Shown here one piece after another: positions 19,601 through 29,222 of a stretch of 64,000 nt of DNA. Source of the stretch: Lentzea fradiae (GTDB lineage Bacteria; Actinomycetota; Actinomycetes; Mycobacteriales; Pseudonocardiaceae); the NCBI RefSeq assembly GCF_900100955.1, contig NZ_FNCC01000004.1:248001-312000 (forward strand), in the 5' to 3' direction. Under the pieces are notes generated by a model. It did no database searches and was not told the DNA's origin. It saw nothing but the letters and a program-made list of their open reading frames with translations. Made by a program: the position numbers and the translations under genes. Numbering within the stretch: the first letter of the stretch is position 1; every line of letters starts with the position of its first letter.

Positions 19601-20417
19601 AGCCGCCCAGGCCCAGCACCGCGACCTGCCCGAGCAGCGGCAGCGCCGTCACGGTCGCGAGGGGCTTCGACGACAGCCGGGCCGTCCGCATCCGTTCCGC
19701 GAAGAGCGAGCGGGCGTGCTTCTCCAGCCGCGCGACCTCCCGCGCCTCCTGCCCGAAGCCCTTCACCACGCGCACGCCGGTGACGGTCTCCTCGACGTGC
19801 TGGGCCAGGTCGGCTGCCCGCTGCTGCGCCGACCAGGTGGCCGGGAACAGCGTGAGCCTGGTGCGCCCGGCGAGCCACGCCACCAGCGGCAGCACGATCA
19901 CCGCGATGATCGTCAACGGCACCGACAGGTAGATCATCGCGGCGAGCGCGGCCAGCGCGAACACGACGGTGCCGACCGCCAGCGGCGCCATCATCAGCAA
20001 CGACTGCACGAGCTGCAGGTCGGTGATCGACCGCGACACGATCTGGCCGGTGCGCATCTCGTCCTGCTTGGCGCCGTCGAGCCGCTGCACCGCCGAGAAC
20101 ACGCCCAGCCGCAGGTCGTGCTGCACGCCCAGCGCCAGCCGCCCGCCCAGGTAGCGGCGCAGGAACGCCGACCCGAACGTGAGCAGCTCCAGCACGATCA
20201 GCGCGACCATCAGCGGCCACAGCCGGTCGGTGCGGCCCTCGGTGGAGTCGTCGACGGCGGTCTTGAGCAGCAACGGCCCCGCCGCCTGGAGACCCACGCC
20301 GACGACCGCGGCGAGGACCGACAGCACCACCAGTCGGGGGTGCTGCCAGCACGCTGCGGTCAGTCGGCGGATCCAGCCCTTCGTCACGGGACCCACAGTA
20401 CGGTCGGGGTCCGACAT
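16683..20417 (-). CDS. fused double ABC exporter (TMD-NBD-TMD-NBD)
   Basis: A 1244-residue type IV ABC exporter in which both halves are on one chain; bacterial members are usually two proteins. Half 1: six-TM domain (about 25-310), Walker A GTAGSGKST, signature LSGGQRQ, Walker B VLVLDDATSAVD, H-loop IAHR. A Gly-rich linker (GAGGGGGAGGG) sits near residue 645. Half 2: TM domain (about 690-960), Walker A GETGAGKST, signature LSAGQRQ, Walker B VLLLDEATAALD, H-loop VAHR. NBD1 has Asp in place of the catalytic Glu, and NBD2 has a slightly altered signature, so one ATP site is degenerate, as in heterodimeric exporters. The cargo is unknown (drug or lipid). Confidence 0.93.
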   Translation of the reverse strand: MSDPDRTVGPVTKGWIRRLTAACWQHPRLVVLSVLAAVVGVGLQAAGPLLLKTAVDDSTEGRTDRLWPLMVALIVLELLTFGSAFLRRYLGGRLALGVQHDLRLGVFSAVQRLDGAKQDEMRTGQIVSRSITDLQLVQSLLMMAPLAVGTVVFALAALAAMIYLSVPLTIIAVIVLPLVAWLAGRTRLTLFPATWSAQQRAADLAQHVEETVTGVRVVKGFGQEAREVARLEKHARSLFAERMRTARLSSKPLATVTALPLLGQVAVLGLGGWLALHGQVTLGTFLAFTTYVANLVGPTRLLSSLMVSAQLARAGVERVYELIDSQPDVTDGPGEVPSGPLAVSFSGVTFGYARSEPVLRDFSVSVEPGETLALVGTAGSGKSTVSLLLPRFYDVHSGAVRIGGADVRTLRLESLRGAVGVVFEEAFLFSDTVFANIAYGRPDASREEVERAAKAAEAHDFIEALQDGYDTVVGERGLTLSGGQRQRVALARALLSDPRVLVLDDATSAVDNATEAAIHATLASVTANRTTLLIAHRRSTLSLADRIAVLDAGRVVDVGTHEELTERCALYRDLLAGPGEAIESARPARTGELWPQVSQEDLDQRLIDEAKTSSPAASGRRGAGGGGGAGGGMAALAGGPPTPELLAQVRKLPPATEEPVLHGEDPRAPDPGFRLARLLRPVRWALAGVAALVVLDALVGMGLPALVRLGVDGGVTTGTQSSLWLAVGLGVALVAIGWLTTASSTVYAARLGERLLYLLRVRSYSHLQRLGLDYYEREMAGRIMTRMTTDVDALSTFLQTGLVTAVISLVTVVGITAALVVTDASLALIALSVLPVLVAATVVFQRLSSTAYAEARERVSAVNADLQENVSGLRVSQAYTRERRSAEAFAERSDAYRRSRLRAQRYIATYFPFVAMLSGVAQAVVLAVGAHRVATGTLTPGVLLAFLLYLGLFFSPIQQLSGVFDGYQQARVGLRRIGDLLRTPTSVEPPATPVPVPERLRGEVRLTGVSFTYRGADEPALSDVTLHVRPGETVALVGETGAGKSTLVKLIARFYDATTGTVEVDGVDVREYDLPAYRQRLGVVPQEAHLFGGDVAGNVAYGRPSATEKDVQQAVEAVGALPMVAGLPHGFRQAVGERGGNLSAGQRQLVALARAELVQPDVLLLDEATAALDPATESAVLAASDHLAGARTTFVVAHRLATAARADRIVVLAGGRVVELGSHEELLSLDGVYARLWRHGSGAS

Positions 20418-20443
20418 AAAATCGTGACGTCAGTCGTCGCAGG

Positions 20444-21316
20444 TCAGGTGATGTCCTTCGCCTGCGTGACGGCCCAGCCGCCCGCGAAGACGACCCCGGA
20501 CCAGAGCAGGAACACGATCCCGGACAGCCACCAGTCCTGCGCCCCGGAAGCACCGGCGATGGCCCGCAGCACGTCCTCGATCTCCGGCGGCACGACACCG
20601 GCCGCCGACAGGAACAGGTCGACCGAGACCGACCCGGTGAGCCCGTTGATCGACCCGTTGGGCAGGAACCCGATGACCGCGGGCACCTCCAGGTACGCGA
20701 GCACGCCGTGCAGCACGTTCTCGATCACCAGGAAGTACAGCAGCAGGAGCACGACCGCCCCCGCCACGTTCGGGATCAGCGCGCCGACGCCGACGCCGAA
20801 CATCGTCATGAGGATCGACGACAGCACGCAGACCAGCGTGAGCATCGCCCAGCCACCGGCGTCCGGCAGCTGCCCCGGCGAGCTGGTGAGCGCCACGCCG
20901 ACGCCGAGGAACAGCATGATCGCGAGGCCGTAGATCGCGCCCCACAGCACGTAGACCAGCATCTTCGCCAGCAGGGCGTGCATCCGCGACGGCGCCGTCA
21001 GGAACGTCGTCGTGATCGTCCGCCTGCTGATCTCGCTCGAGATCGCCATCGCGCCGAAGACCATCGGGAAGATCGTCGAGACGTTGATCGCCCGCGCCAT
21101 GCCGAACAGCGACACCTTCCACTGGTCCGGCGTGACGCCCAGGAAGTCCGACACCTCGTCGACGTCGCCGGACGACGCGAAGTCCACGAAGAACTGCCCC
21201 AGCATCCCGGTCGCGAGGCCCCAGCCGAGCGCCAGCACCGCGGTCGGGATCAGCAGACCCCACCACAGGCCGGTCGTCGTGGTCTTGCGGAGCTCCGCCC
21301 CTACGAGGTTGCCCAT
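20444..21316 (-). CDS. ABC-2 type transporter permease
   Basis: A 290-residue membrane protein starting MGNLVGAELRKTTTTGLWWGL. It has six hydrophobic segments and the ABC-2 family look: an N-terminal amphipathic AELRK..T start and a large loop after TM1 (GQFFVDFASSGDVDEVSDF). The segment FGAMAISSEISRRTITTTFL is typical of exporters of lipids or drugs. Its ATG overlaps the stop of the ATPase gene upstream (21316-21318), so the two form a coupled operon. The substrate is not predictable. Confidence 0.88.
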   Translation of the reverse strand: MGNLVGAELRKTTTTGLWWGLLIPTAVLALGWGLATGMLGQFFVDFASSGDVDEVSDFLGVTPDQWKVSLFGMARAINVSTIFPMVFGAMAISSEISRRTITTTFLTAPSRMHALLAKMLVYVLWGAIYGLAIMLFLGVGVALTSSPGQLPDAGGWAMLTLVCVLSSILMTMFGVGVGALIPNVAGAVVLLLLYFLVIENVLHGVLAYLEVPAVIGFLPNGSINGLTGSVSVDLFLSAAGVVPPEIEDVLRAIAGASGAQDWWLSGIVFLLWSGVVFAGGWAVTQAKDIT

Positions 21317-22275
21317 CAGTGCCAACCACCCTGCTGTTGCTGCTGCTGATACGGCGCCGGTGCGTAGCCGGCGTACTGGCCACTGGTGAGCTGGAAGAAC
21401 AACCGTTCGAGGTCGACCTGCTCCTCCTGGATGCCGTAGATCGACACACCCGCCTTCAACGCGGTGTCCGCGACCTGCTTGGACTCCACACCGGACACGG
21501 CGAGCCTGCCGTCGGGCAGCTGTTCGATCGCCTGCACTCCCTCGGCGCGCAGCGCGGTCGCGAGCGCGTTGAGGTCCGACGGCTGCACGAGGACGCGCTT
21601 CTGCTGCGACTGCCGCAGCTGCTGCAACGGCCCGTAGAACATCGTCTGCCCGCGCGAGATGATCACGACCTGGTCGACGGTCTGCTCCACCTCGGCCAGC
21701 AGGTGGCTGGAGATCAGCACCGTGCGCCCCATACGCGCGTACGACTGCAGGAACGTGCGCAGCCACGCGATGCCCTCGGGGTCGAGGCCGTTCGCCGGCT
21801 CGTCGAGCACGAGCACCTGCGGGTCGCCGAGCAGCGCCGTGGCGAGCGCCAGCCGCTGCTTCATGCCCAGGGAGAAACCGCCCACCTTGCGGTCGGCGGC
21901 GCTGCCGAGGCCGACCAGGCCGATGACCTGGTCGGCCTGCGCATCGGGCACGCCGATGGCCGACGCGTACACGCGCAGGTGGTTGCGGGCCGTGCGGGCG
22001 GGGTGGAACCCCTGCGCCTCCAGCACCGCCCCCACCACGCGGCCGGGCTGGCCGAGCTGGTGGAACGGTCGCCCGTTGATCGTCGCCGTGCCGCTCGTGG
22101 GTTTCACCAGACCCAGCAGCATCCGCAGGGTCGTCGTCTTGCCGGCGCCGTTCGGGCCGAGGAAGCCCGTCACGCTGCCGGGTGACACGGTGAAGCTCAG
22201 GTTCTGCACCGCGGTCACCGGACCGAACTGCTTGGTCAGGTTCTGGACCGCGATGAGGCCGCTGCCGTCATGCAT
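21316..22275 (-). CDS. ABC transporter ATP-binding protein
   Basis: About 319 residues, a single ABC-2-type ATPase. Motifs: Walker A GFLGPNGAGKTTTLRML, Q-loop region LEAQGFHP, signature FSLGMKQRLALATALLG, Walker B VLVLDEPANGLDPEG and H-loop ISSHLLAEVEQT. The C-terminal 80 residues form the usual DrrA-like tail and end in a Gln-rich stretch (YQQQQQQGGWH). I prefer ATG 22275, which follows AGGATGGG at suitable spacing; the in-frame ATG at 22284 has no room for a ribosome site. It drives the permease encoded just downstream. Confidence 0.92.
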   Translation of the reverse strand: MHDGSGLIAVQNLTKQFGPVTAVQNLSFTVSPGSVTGFLGPNGAGKTTTLRMLLGLVKPTSGTATINGRPFHQLGQPGRVVGAVLEAQGFHPARTARNHLRVYASAIGVPDAQADQVIGLVGLGSAADRKVGGFSLGMKQRLALATALLGDPQVLVLDEPANGLDPEGIAWLRTFLQSYARMGRTVLISSHLLAEVEQTVDQVVIISRGQTMFYGPLQQLRQSQQKRVLVQPSDLNALATALRAEGVQAIEQLPDGRLAVSGVESKQVADTALKAGVSIYGIQEEQVDLERLFFQLTSGQYAGYAPAPYQQQQQQGGWH

Positions 22276-22297
22276 GCGGCCCATCCTGCCTGAAAGG

Positions 22298-22747
22298 TCA
22301 GTCCGGCAAGGCGTGCTTCGGCCGGGACACGACCGGCGCCCGGTGCACCCCTGGTGGTGCGCCGCGCAGGACCGGCAGTTCGGTGGTCATCTCCGAGACC
22401 GCCTCGCGCGGCGGTTCCACCGGGAGGTCGACGATGCCCGACCGGGTGAACGGGTTGCGCAACGGCCGCCGCCGTTCGCGGTGCGTCATCCCTTCGCCGA
22501 TCAGGTGCTGGTGCGCCATGTTCCACACCTGGCACGGCCACCTGCGCCGCCGCAACCAGCCGGGACACACCTTGCAACGGCTGTCCTCGTCGGGCTGGTG
22601 CACGGTCAGCAGCAGCCGCCAGCCGTCCGCGAGCCGGTGGATCTCCGCGCGGGCGAGCGGGACCAGCGCCTCCGCCTCGCCCTGTTCGGCCGCCTCGTCC
22701 AGCAGTGCCAGGCGGTGCAGCACCGCGTCACGCAGGGTCTCGTCCAT
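22298..22747 (-). CDS. conserved hypothetical protein with one CxxC-like pair
   Basis: A 149-residue protein with no recognised domain. The N-terminal half is helical and acidic (ETLRDAVLHRLALLDEAAEQ); the middle has CKVCPGWLRRRRWPCQVWN with three cysteines. The C-terminal third is Pro/Arg-rich and probably disordered. The ATG at 22747 overlaps the stop of the gene upstream (TGATG), so the two small genes are co-translated. It lies next to the ABC-2 genes but is separated from them by about 20 bp of leader. Function is unknown. Confidence 0.7.
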   Translation of the reverse strand: MDETLRDAVLHRLALLDEAAEQGEAEALVPLARAEIHRLADGWRLLLTVHQPDEDSRCKVCPGWLRRRRWPCQVWNMAHQHLIGEGMTHRERRRPLRNPFTRSGIVDLPVEPPREAVSEMTTELPVLRGAPPGVHRAPVVSRPKHALPD

Positions 22748-22929
22748 CACATCTTCGCCGTGGCCTGGTCGAGCAGCGAGCCCAGCCGGCGGGTCTGGGT
22801 GGCCGACATCACAGCCGTCTCGCCCGGTGGCGTGACCAGCAGCACCCGGTCGTTCTCCACCAGCACGGTCATGGATCTGTCCCGACCGAACGGGTCGTGG
22901 CAGTGGATCCATCCCTGTGGTTCAGCCAT
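22747..22929 (-). CDS. small conserved hypothetical protein
   Basis: A 60-residue protein beginning MAEPQGWIHCHDPFGRDRSM. The start at 22929 is set by AGGAGATTCC directly upstream; an in-frame ATG at 22944 would add five residues. It has a compact beta-rich look (TVLVENDRVLLVTPPG) and no cysteine cluster or membrane segment. It is the first gene of a two-gene unit with 22298-22747. No function can be assigned. Confidence 0.7.
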   Translation of the reverse strand: MAEPQGWIHCHDPFGRDRSMTVLVENDRVLLVTPPGETAVMSATQTRRLGSLLDQATAKM

Positions 22930-23275
22930 GGAATCTCCTATCAAGGGACGCCCGACTCCTCTTCATCGGCCGTCGCCCCTGCTCGCCGCACCGGAAGGCC
23001 GGGATTTCACTCGTTTGCTGGACGAGTCCCGCACGGGCAGTGGTCCAGTCGGGGAAACTTTTCCGTCGCGTTTGGGCGGGGCGGCTGGGCGCGCCCCGGG
23101 CAAGCCCGCTATATTTGGTCTCGGCGGCCCCGCTCCCAGTGACCCCCAGGCTGGTTGAGCGCGGCCGCCCTTTAAGTTCCTGGCCCTTTTCGGCCGCGTC
23201 TCGTGATCCATCCTCCGGCCGTCTCCGGCTGTCAACGCGCCTGCCCCTGCGTCAAAACCTGTTGCGCCCGCGCCT
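22930..23275. other. intergenic stretch without a gene
   Basis: About 350 bp between a minus-strand operon and the MFS gene. The only AT-rich patch is around 23109-23117 (TATATTT), which could be a promoter core for either direction. No convincing coding frame or RNA was seen. Confidence 0.5.
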
Positions 23276-23308
23276 CTCGTACGCTGTAAGTTGCTCGTAC
23301 ACCGTAAG
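23276..23308 (+). promoter_or_regulatory. direct repeat upstream of the MFS exporter gene (candidate TetR operator)
   Basis: CTCGTACGCTGTAAG (23276-23290) and CTCGTACACCGTAAG (23294-23308) match at 13 of 15 positions with an 18-bp period. The pair ends 9 bp before the MFS ATG and overlaps its ribosome site (AAGGGGGA). The regulator is likely the TetR protein encoded after the exporter. Confidence 0.55.
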
Positions 23309-23317
23309 GGGGACGAC

Positions 23318-24769
23318 ATGACTTCGACGACCGAGGAGGTCGGGGTGCGCCCGCACCCGCAGCGCTGGGCCGTGCTCGGCGTGCTGTGCCTGTCCGTGAT
23401 GGTCGTGGTGCTGGACAACACCGTCCTGAACGTGGCGATCCCGTCGATCTCCACCGGTCTGGGCGCCGGCACCGCCGACATCCAGTGGATGATCAACGCC
23501 TACTCGCTCGCGCTGGCGGGCCTGCTGCTCACGACCGGTGCGCTGAGCGACAGGTTCGGTCGCAAGAAGGCGCTGCTGGCCGGGCTGGTCCTGTTCGGCG
23601 CGGGCAGTGCCGCGGCCGCCTACGCGACCTCGTCGGAGGCGCTGATCGCGGCACGCGGGTTCATGGGCGTCGGCGCCGCCGTGCTGATGCCGGGCACGCT
23701 CGCCGTGCTGATGCAGCTGTTCGACGACCGGGAACGCCCCAAGGCCATCGGCATCTGGGCCGCCGTGACGAGCCTCGGTTTCGCGGCCGGGCCGGTGATC
23801 GGCGGTGCGCTGATCAAGCACTTCTGGTGGGGCTCGGTGTTCCTGATCAACGTGCCGGTGGCGGTCCTCGCCGTCGCGGCCGTCGCGACGCTCGTGCCGG
23901 AGTCCAAGGACCCGGCCGTGCGCAGGCCCGACGTGGTCGGCTCGATCCTGTCGATCATCGGCATGGTGTCGCTCGTGTACGCCGTGATCGAGGTGCCGGA
24001 GCACGGGTTCGGCTCGGCCGAGTTCGGCGTGCCGGTCGCGCTCGGTCTCGTGGCGATGACCGGGTTCGCGTTGTGGGAGCGGCACACCGCCGAGCCGATG
24101 CTCGACCTCGGGTTCTTCCGCAACCGCCGGTTCACCGGCGCGGTCGCCTCCGGCGTGCTCGCCGCGTTCGGCATGGCGGGCTCGCTCTTCCTGCTGACGC
24201 AGCACCTCCAGGGCGTGCTCGGCTACAGCCCGCTGGAGGCCGGTGTGCGCGTGGCGCCGATGGCGGTCGCGTTGCTCATCACCAGCAACACCTTGGGACA
24301 GCTCGTGGTCAGGCTCGGCACGGGCAGGGCGATGCTGCTCGGCATGACGATCGTCGCGGCCGGTGTGGCGCTGCTGTCGATCGGCACGACCTACCCGCCG
24401 ACGCTCGCCGGGCTGGTCCTCATCGGCGTCGGAGTCGGTGTGTCCCAACCGGTCGCGGTCAACGCGTTGATGGGCTCGATCCCGCCGGAACGCGCCGGCA
24501 TCGCCTCCGGGCTGTCGGGGACGCTGACGGAGCTGGGCTCGTCGTTCGGCATCGCCGTGCTCGGGGCACTGCTGTCGGCGCGGTTCGTGGCGTCACTGCC
24601 GGACGGCGTGCCGGGACGGTCGTTGAGCGAGGCGCTGCACAGCGGCGCGGACGTCACCGCGGTGCGCGACGCGTTCTCCGACGGCATGAGCGCCAGCCTG
24701 ATGATCGGTGCGGTCGCCGTGTTCCTGGGAGGTGTCGTGGCCAGCGTCTTGCTCCGGCGTGACGCCTAG
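23318..24769 (+). CDS. MFS drug:H+ antiporter, DHA2-like (14 TM)
   Basis: A 483-residue major facilitator protein. It opens with the DHA2-like segment VVVLDNTVLNVAIPSI in TM1, then QWMINAYSLALAGLLLTTGALSD with the loop 2-3 motif DRFGRKKALL, and RGFMGVGAAVLMPGTLAVL. Hydrophobic segments fit 14 TM helices. ATG 23318 follows AAGGGGGA. Such proteins export drugs or dyes using the proton gradient. Its stop TAG forms part of the TAGGAT promoter hexamer of the downstream TetR gene, and both are probably part of one drug-responsive unit. Confidence 0.92.
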   Translation: MTSTTEEVGVRPHPQRWAVLGVLCLSVMVVVLDNTVLNVAIPSISTGLGAGTADIQWMINAYSLALAGLLLTTGALSDRFGRKKALLAGLVLFGAGSAAAAYATSSEALIAARGFMGVGAAVLMPGTLAVLMQLFDDRERPKAIGIWAAVTSLGFAAGPVIGGALIKHFWWGSVFLINVPVAVLAVAAVATLVPESKDPAVRRPDVVGSILSIIGMVSLVYAVIEVPEHGFGSAEFGVPVALGLVAMTGFALWERHTAEPMLDLGFFRNRRFTGAVASGVLAAFGMAGSLFLLTQHLQGVLGYSPLEAGVRVAPMAVALLITSNTLGQLVVRLGTGRAMLLGMTIVAAGVALLSIGTTYPPTLAGLVLIGVGVGVSQPVAVNALMGSIPPERAGIASGLSGTLTELGSSFGIAVLGALLSARFVASLPDGVPGRSLSEALHSGADVTAVRDAFSDGMSASLMIGAVAVFLGGVVASVLLRRDA

Positions 24770-24779
24770 GATCGCTGAT

Positions 24780-25460
24780 GTGGAGAGCGTGTGGTTCAGC
24801 AAACCCAGGCCCGGTGGCGGTCAGCCCCTCGGCCTGAGCCGGGCGGCGATCGTCCGCAAGGCGCTGGAGGTGCTGGACCAGCACGGCCTGCAGAAGCTGT
24901 CCATGCGCAAGCTCGCCGCGGAGCTGGGCGCGGCGCCCATGTCGCTCTACTGGCACGTCCCGACGAAGGACGCGCTGATCGAGCTCTGCCTCGACGAGGT
25001 CTTCGGCGAGTTCGAGCTGCCGGACCCAGAGACGGACTGGGAGACGGCGGTGCGCGGCACCATGCACGCGTTCCGCGCCATCGCCCACCGGCACCCGTGG
25101 TGGGTCAAGACCATCGGTGAGTACAACACCATCGGCCCGAACGCGGTGGCGTACGCCGACTCGATGTTCGAGCCGATGCTGCGGGCGGGCCTGGAGATGT
25201 CCGTGGCGGCGCAGTCCATCTCCACGGTGGCCAGCTACGTCACCGGGTACGTGATGGCCGAGGTGAACTTCATCGGCAGCGGCGGCATGGACGGCCCGCC
25301 GCCGGACCTCGGCAAGCTCGCCGACCTGTACCGGGAGAAGCACCCGAACTACGTCAAGATGCTGGACGAGCAGGAGATCTGGTCGCTGGAGAGCCAGTTC
25401 GACTTCGGACTCGACTGCGTGATCGAGGGCGTCAAGGCGCGGGTCGCGACCCTCAGGTAG
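24780..25460 (+). CDS. TetR-family transcriptional regulator
   Basis: About 226 residues. The N-terminal helix-turn-helix is SMRKLAAELGAAPMSLYWHV followed by PTKDALIEL, and the larger C-terminal ligand domain resembles TetR_C_1 (tetracycline-repressor type). I take GTG 24780 as start because a TAGGAT hexamer lies 7 nt upstream, making a leaderless transcript; GTG 24789 is an alternative. It follows the MFS exporter by 10 bp and is the likely repressor of it, with the direct repeat at 23276-23308 as candidate site. Confidence 0.88.
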   Translation: MESVWFSKPRPGGGQPLGLSRAAIVRKALEVLDQHGLQKLSMRKLAAELGAAPMSLYWHVPTKDALIELCLDEVFGEFELPDPETDWETAVRGTMHAFRAIAHRHPWWVKTIGEYNTIGPNAVAYADSMFEPMLRAGLEMSVAAQSISTVASYVTGYVMAEVNFIGSGGMDGPPPDLGKLADLYREKHPNYVKMLDEQEIWSLESQFDFGLDCVIEGVKARVATLR

Positions 25461-25466
25461 CCGAAA

Positions 25467-25494
25467 CCCCCGCAGCGTTGCTCGCGTGCGGGGG
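25467..25494. terminator. bidirectional terminator between tetR and ald
   Basis: CCCCCGCA (25467-25474) pairs with TGCGGGGG (25487-25494) over a 12-nt loop, followed by CCTCATTCATTC. It lies between two convergent genes. Confidence 0.75.
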
Positions 25495-25515
25495 CCTCAT
25501 TCATTCAGGTGGCTT

Positions 25516-26628
25516 CTAGATCACGGACTCCAGCGGTGTGTGCGCGAGGCCGGTCGCCTCGGCCACCGGGCCGTTGGTCAGCTGTCCGGCGTGGACGTTC
25601 AGGCCGAGGGCCAACGAACGGTCGTCCTTCAGCGCCTGCTCCCAGCCCTTGTCGGCCAGCGCCACGGCGTAGGGCAGCGTCACGTTGGTCAGCGCGTAGG
25701 TCGAGGTGCGCGGGACGGCGCCCGGCATGTTCGCCACGCAGTAGAACACCGTGTCGTGCACCTCGTAGGTCGGCTCGGCGTGCGTGGTGGGACGCGAGTC
25801 CTCGAAGCAGCCGCCCTGGTCGATCGCGATGTCGACGAGCACCGAACCCGGCTTCATCTGGGCGACGAGCGCGTTCGAGACGAGCTTCGGGGCCGCGGCG
25901 CCCGGCACCAGCACGGCGCCGATGACCAGGTCAGCCTCGCGGACGGCCTGCTCGACGGAGAACGCGGTGGAGGCGAGCGTGCGCAGGCGGCCCTGGAACT
26001 GGGCGTCGATCTGGCGCAGGCGGTCGACGTTGGTGTCGAGGATCTGCACGTCCGCGCCCATGCCCACGGCGATCGTCGCGGCGTTGAGGCCCGCCACGCC
26101 ACCGCCGATGACGACCACGCGGGCCGGGGCGACACCGGGGACGCCGCCGGGCAGCACGCCGCGGCCGCCGGAGGGCTTCATCAGCGAGAACGCGCCGACC
26201 TGCGGGGCCAGCCTGCCCGCGACCTCGGACATCGGGGCGAGCAGCGGCAGCGCGCGGTTCGGCAGCTGGACCGTCTCGTAGGCGATGGCGGTGGTGCCGG
26301 ACGCGAGCAGCGCCTCGGTCAGCGGCTTGTCGGCGGCGAGGTGCAGGTAGGTGAAGAGGGTCTGGCCGGAGCGCAGCCGCGGGTACTCCTCGGCGATCGG
26401 CTCCTTGACCTTGAGGACCAGGTCGCCCTCCGCCCACACGTCGTCGGCGGTCGCGAGGACCTTCGCACCGGCGGCGAGGTACTCCTCGTCGGTGATCGCG
26501 GAGCCCAGACCGGCGCCCTGCTCGACGAACACGTCGTGCCCGCGGCTGGTCAGCTCGTGCGCACCGGCAGGGGTGAGCGCGACGCGGTACTCGTGGTTCT
26601 TGATCTCGCGAGGAACTGCGATCCGCAC
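25516..26628 (-). CDS. ald: alanine dehydrogenase
   Basis: Reversible NAD-dependent oxidative deamination of L-alanine to pyruvate and ammonia. The protein has 370 residues, the family's normal length, and starts [20 protein letters not shown]. Visible are the substrate arginine in that segment, KVKEP, the Rossmann loop [14 protein letters not shown] and the DTNVDRL cofactor aspartate. The GTG at 26628 is fixed by GGAGGA seven bases upstream; longer frames would add a nonconserved tail. In actinomycetes ald is often controlled by Lrp/AsnC-type regulators, but none is beside it here. Confidence 0.96.
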   Translation of the reverse strand: MRIAVPREIKNHEYRVALTPAGAHELTSRGHDVFVEQGAGLGSAITDEEYLAAGAKVLATADDVWAEGDLVLKVKEPIAEEYPRLRSGQTLFTYLHLAADKPLTEALLASGTTAIAYETVQLPNRALPLLAPMSEVAGRLAPQVGAFSLMKPSGGRGVLPGGVPGVAPARVVVIGGGVAGLNAATIAVGMGADVQILDTNVDRLRQIDAQFQGRLRTLASTAFSVEQAVREADLVIGAVLVPGAAAPKLVSNALVAQMKPGSVLVDIAIDQGGCFEDSRPTTHAEPTYEVHDTVFYCVANMPGAVPRTSTYALTNVTLPYAVALADKGWEQALKDDRSLALGLNVHAGQLTNGPVAEATGLAHTPLESVI

Positions 26629-26782
26629 GATGACTCCTCCGTTCGGTGGCCGACATCTCACAATGTGGGGCAGGGGGAAGGTCATGTCACTGTGCTGGTC
26701 GCACTATCCGGCACCCTCGGGGTTGTTCAGTCAGGACGAAGCCACTCGCGTCCCGGCCGCGTGTGACTCGACCTCGCCCGCG

Positions 26783-26812
26783 TTGACACCCGGCCGTGGC
26801 CCCACATAGCGT
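26783..26812 (+). promoter_or_regulatory. sigma-A-type promoter for gcvH-sdaA
   Basis: TTGACA (26783-26788), an 18-bp spacer and TAGCGT (26807-26812) make a good housekeeping promoter. The start point would fall near 26819, giving a leader of about 190 nt that contains the glycine aptamer. Confidence 0.65.
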
Positions 26813-26857
26813 GCGCCCGAGAACTGAACAACGGCCGCGGCGCGCACAGCGCCACAA

Positions 26858-26944
26858 CCCGGGTGGGAGAGACCTCGACGCACAGCGGTCGGGGCGCCGA
26901 AGGGGCAAGCTCCCGCACACTCTCAGGCAGCAAGACCGCCCGGG
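26858..26944 (+). promoter_or_regulatory. glycine riboswitch (single aptamer)
   Basis: The leader of gcvH carries the conserved glycine-aptamer core: GGGAGAGACC (26865-26874), GCGCCGAAGGGGCAAGC (26894-26910) and ACTCTCAGGC (26919-26928). Outer stem P1 is formed by CCCGGG at 26858-26863 and 26939-26944. A complete second aptamer is not visible, so it is of the singlet type, perhaps with a downstream ghost stem. The sequence AGGGG (26966-26970) with CCCCT (26981-26985) could be part of the expression platform. Glycine binding is expected to turn the glycine-consuming operon on. Confidence 0.9.
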
Positions 26945-27011
26945 GTAGGCAACTCTGCACGGCGGAGGGGGCGCAAGTGTCCCCTGACCGTCACCGCACA
27001 GAGGAGTCGCC

Positions 27012-27395
27012 GTGCAGTTCCCCGAGAACCTTCTCTACACCGCCGAACACGAGTGGGTCGACTGGACTCCGGGTACCCAGGACCCGTTGACCTGCGGGAT
27101 CACCGAGTACGCCGCCGACGCGCTCGGGGACATCGTCTTCGTCCAGCTGCCGGAGGTCGGGGCGAAGGTCGTCACGAACGCGGTGTGCGGTGAGCTCGAG
27201 TCCACCAAGTCCGTCAGCGACCTGTACTCGCCCGTCACCGGCGAGGTGATCGAGGTCAACACCGCCGCCGCCGACGACCCGTCGCTCATCAACGACGACC
27301 CGTACGGCGACGGCTGGCTGTTCAGGGTCCGCGTCGAGTCGGCGGAGAACCTGCTCACCGCGGCCAAGTACGCCGAGCTCACCAAGTCCGACTGA
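27012..27395 (+). CDS. gcvH: glycine cleavage system H protein
   Basis: A 127-residue lipoyl carrier protein that shuttles the aminomethyl group between the P and T proteins of glycine cleavage. The lipoylated residue is Lys66 in [15 protein letters not shown]. Translation starts at GTG 27012 after GAGGAG. The gcvT and gcvP genes are not adjacent; instead sdaA follows after 40 bp. The glycine riboswitch upstream links both genes to glycine level. An H protein can also serve lipoate transfer, so a housekeeping role in lipoylation is possible too. Confidence 0.96.
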   Translation: MQFPENLLYTAEHEWVDWTPGTQDPLTCGITEYAADALGDIVFVQLPEVGAKVVTNAVCGELESTKSVSDLYSPVTGEVIEVNTAAADDPSLINDDPYGDGWLFRVRVESAENLLTAAKYAELTKSD

Positions 27396-27435
27396 GATGC
27401 TCCCGCCCCACCGCCGCACCACGAAGGACTGATCA

Positions 27436-28800
<1,365 letters not shown>

Positions 28801-28803
28801 GCC

Positions 28804-29157
28804 TCAGCGGGCGTCGTACGCCCGCTGCGCCGCCTCCACCTCGGGCATCCGCTCCATCAGGAGGTGGATCAACGCGAGCAGCCGCTCGGCCGTCTCCCGG
28901 CCGAGCGGTGTGAGGCTGTAGTCGACCCGCGGCGGGGTGGTGGGTTGCGCGTCGCGGTGCACCAGCCCGTCGCGTTCCAACGCCTGCAACGTCTGGGACA
29001 GCATCTTCTCGCTGATCCCGTCGACGCGCCTGCGCAGCTCGTTGAACCGCAGCGGGCCGTCCACGAGCGCGCCCAGCGTCAGGCCGCCCCACCGGCCGGT
29101 GACGTGCTCCAGCAAGGGACGTGACGGGCACGCCCTCGCGAACACGTTGTACTCCAC
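28804..29157 (-). CDS. HxlR-family transcriptional regulator
   Basis: A 117-residue winged-helix protein of the HxlR (MarR-like) family. It has the hallmark opening YNVFARACPSRPLLEHVTGR, with the cysteine often used as a redox sensor, then GPLRFNELRRRVDGISEKML and ALERDGLVHRDAQPTTPPRV. I start it at GTG 29157: a TATCGT hexamer lies 6 nt upstream and there is no ribosome site, so the message is likely leaderless. Longer in-frame starts would add an unconserved tail. The target is unknown; these proteins usually control a divergent neighbour, but here both neighbours point elsewhere. Confidence 0.85.
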   Translation of the reverse strand: MEYNVFARACPSRPLLEHVTGRWGGLTLGALVDGPLRFNELRRRVDGISEKMLSQTLQALERDGLVHRDAQPTTPPRVDYSLTPLGRETAERLLALIHLLMERMPEVEAAQRAYDAR

Positions 29158-29185
29158 ACCGGCACGATAGCTGGTCACAGCACGA

Positions 29186-29220
29186 GTGTGAGGGCCCTCC
29201 ACGTCGGAGAGCCCTCACAC
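29186..29220 (-). terminator. terminator downstream of rsr
   Basis: GTGTGAGGGC (29186-29195) pairs perfectly with GCCCTCACAC (29211-29220), a 10-bp stem 3 bp past the rsr stop. Confidence 0.75.
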
Positions 29221-29222
29221 AG

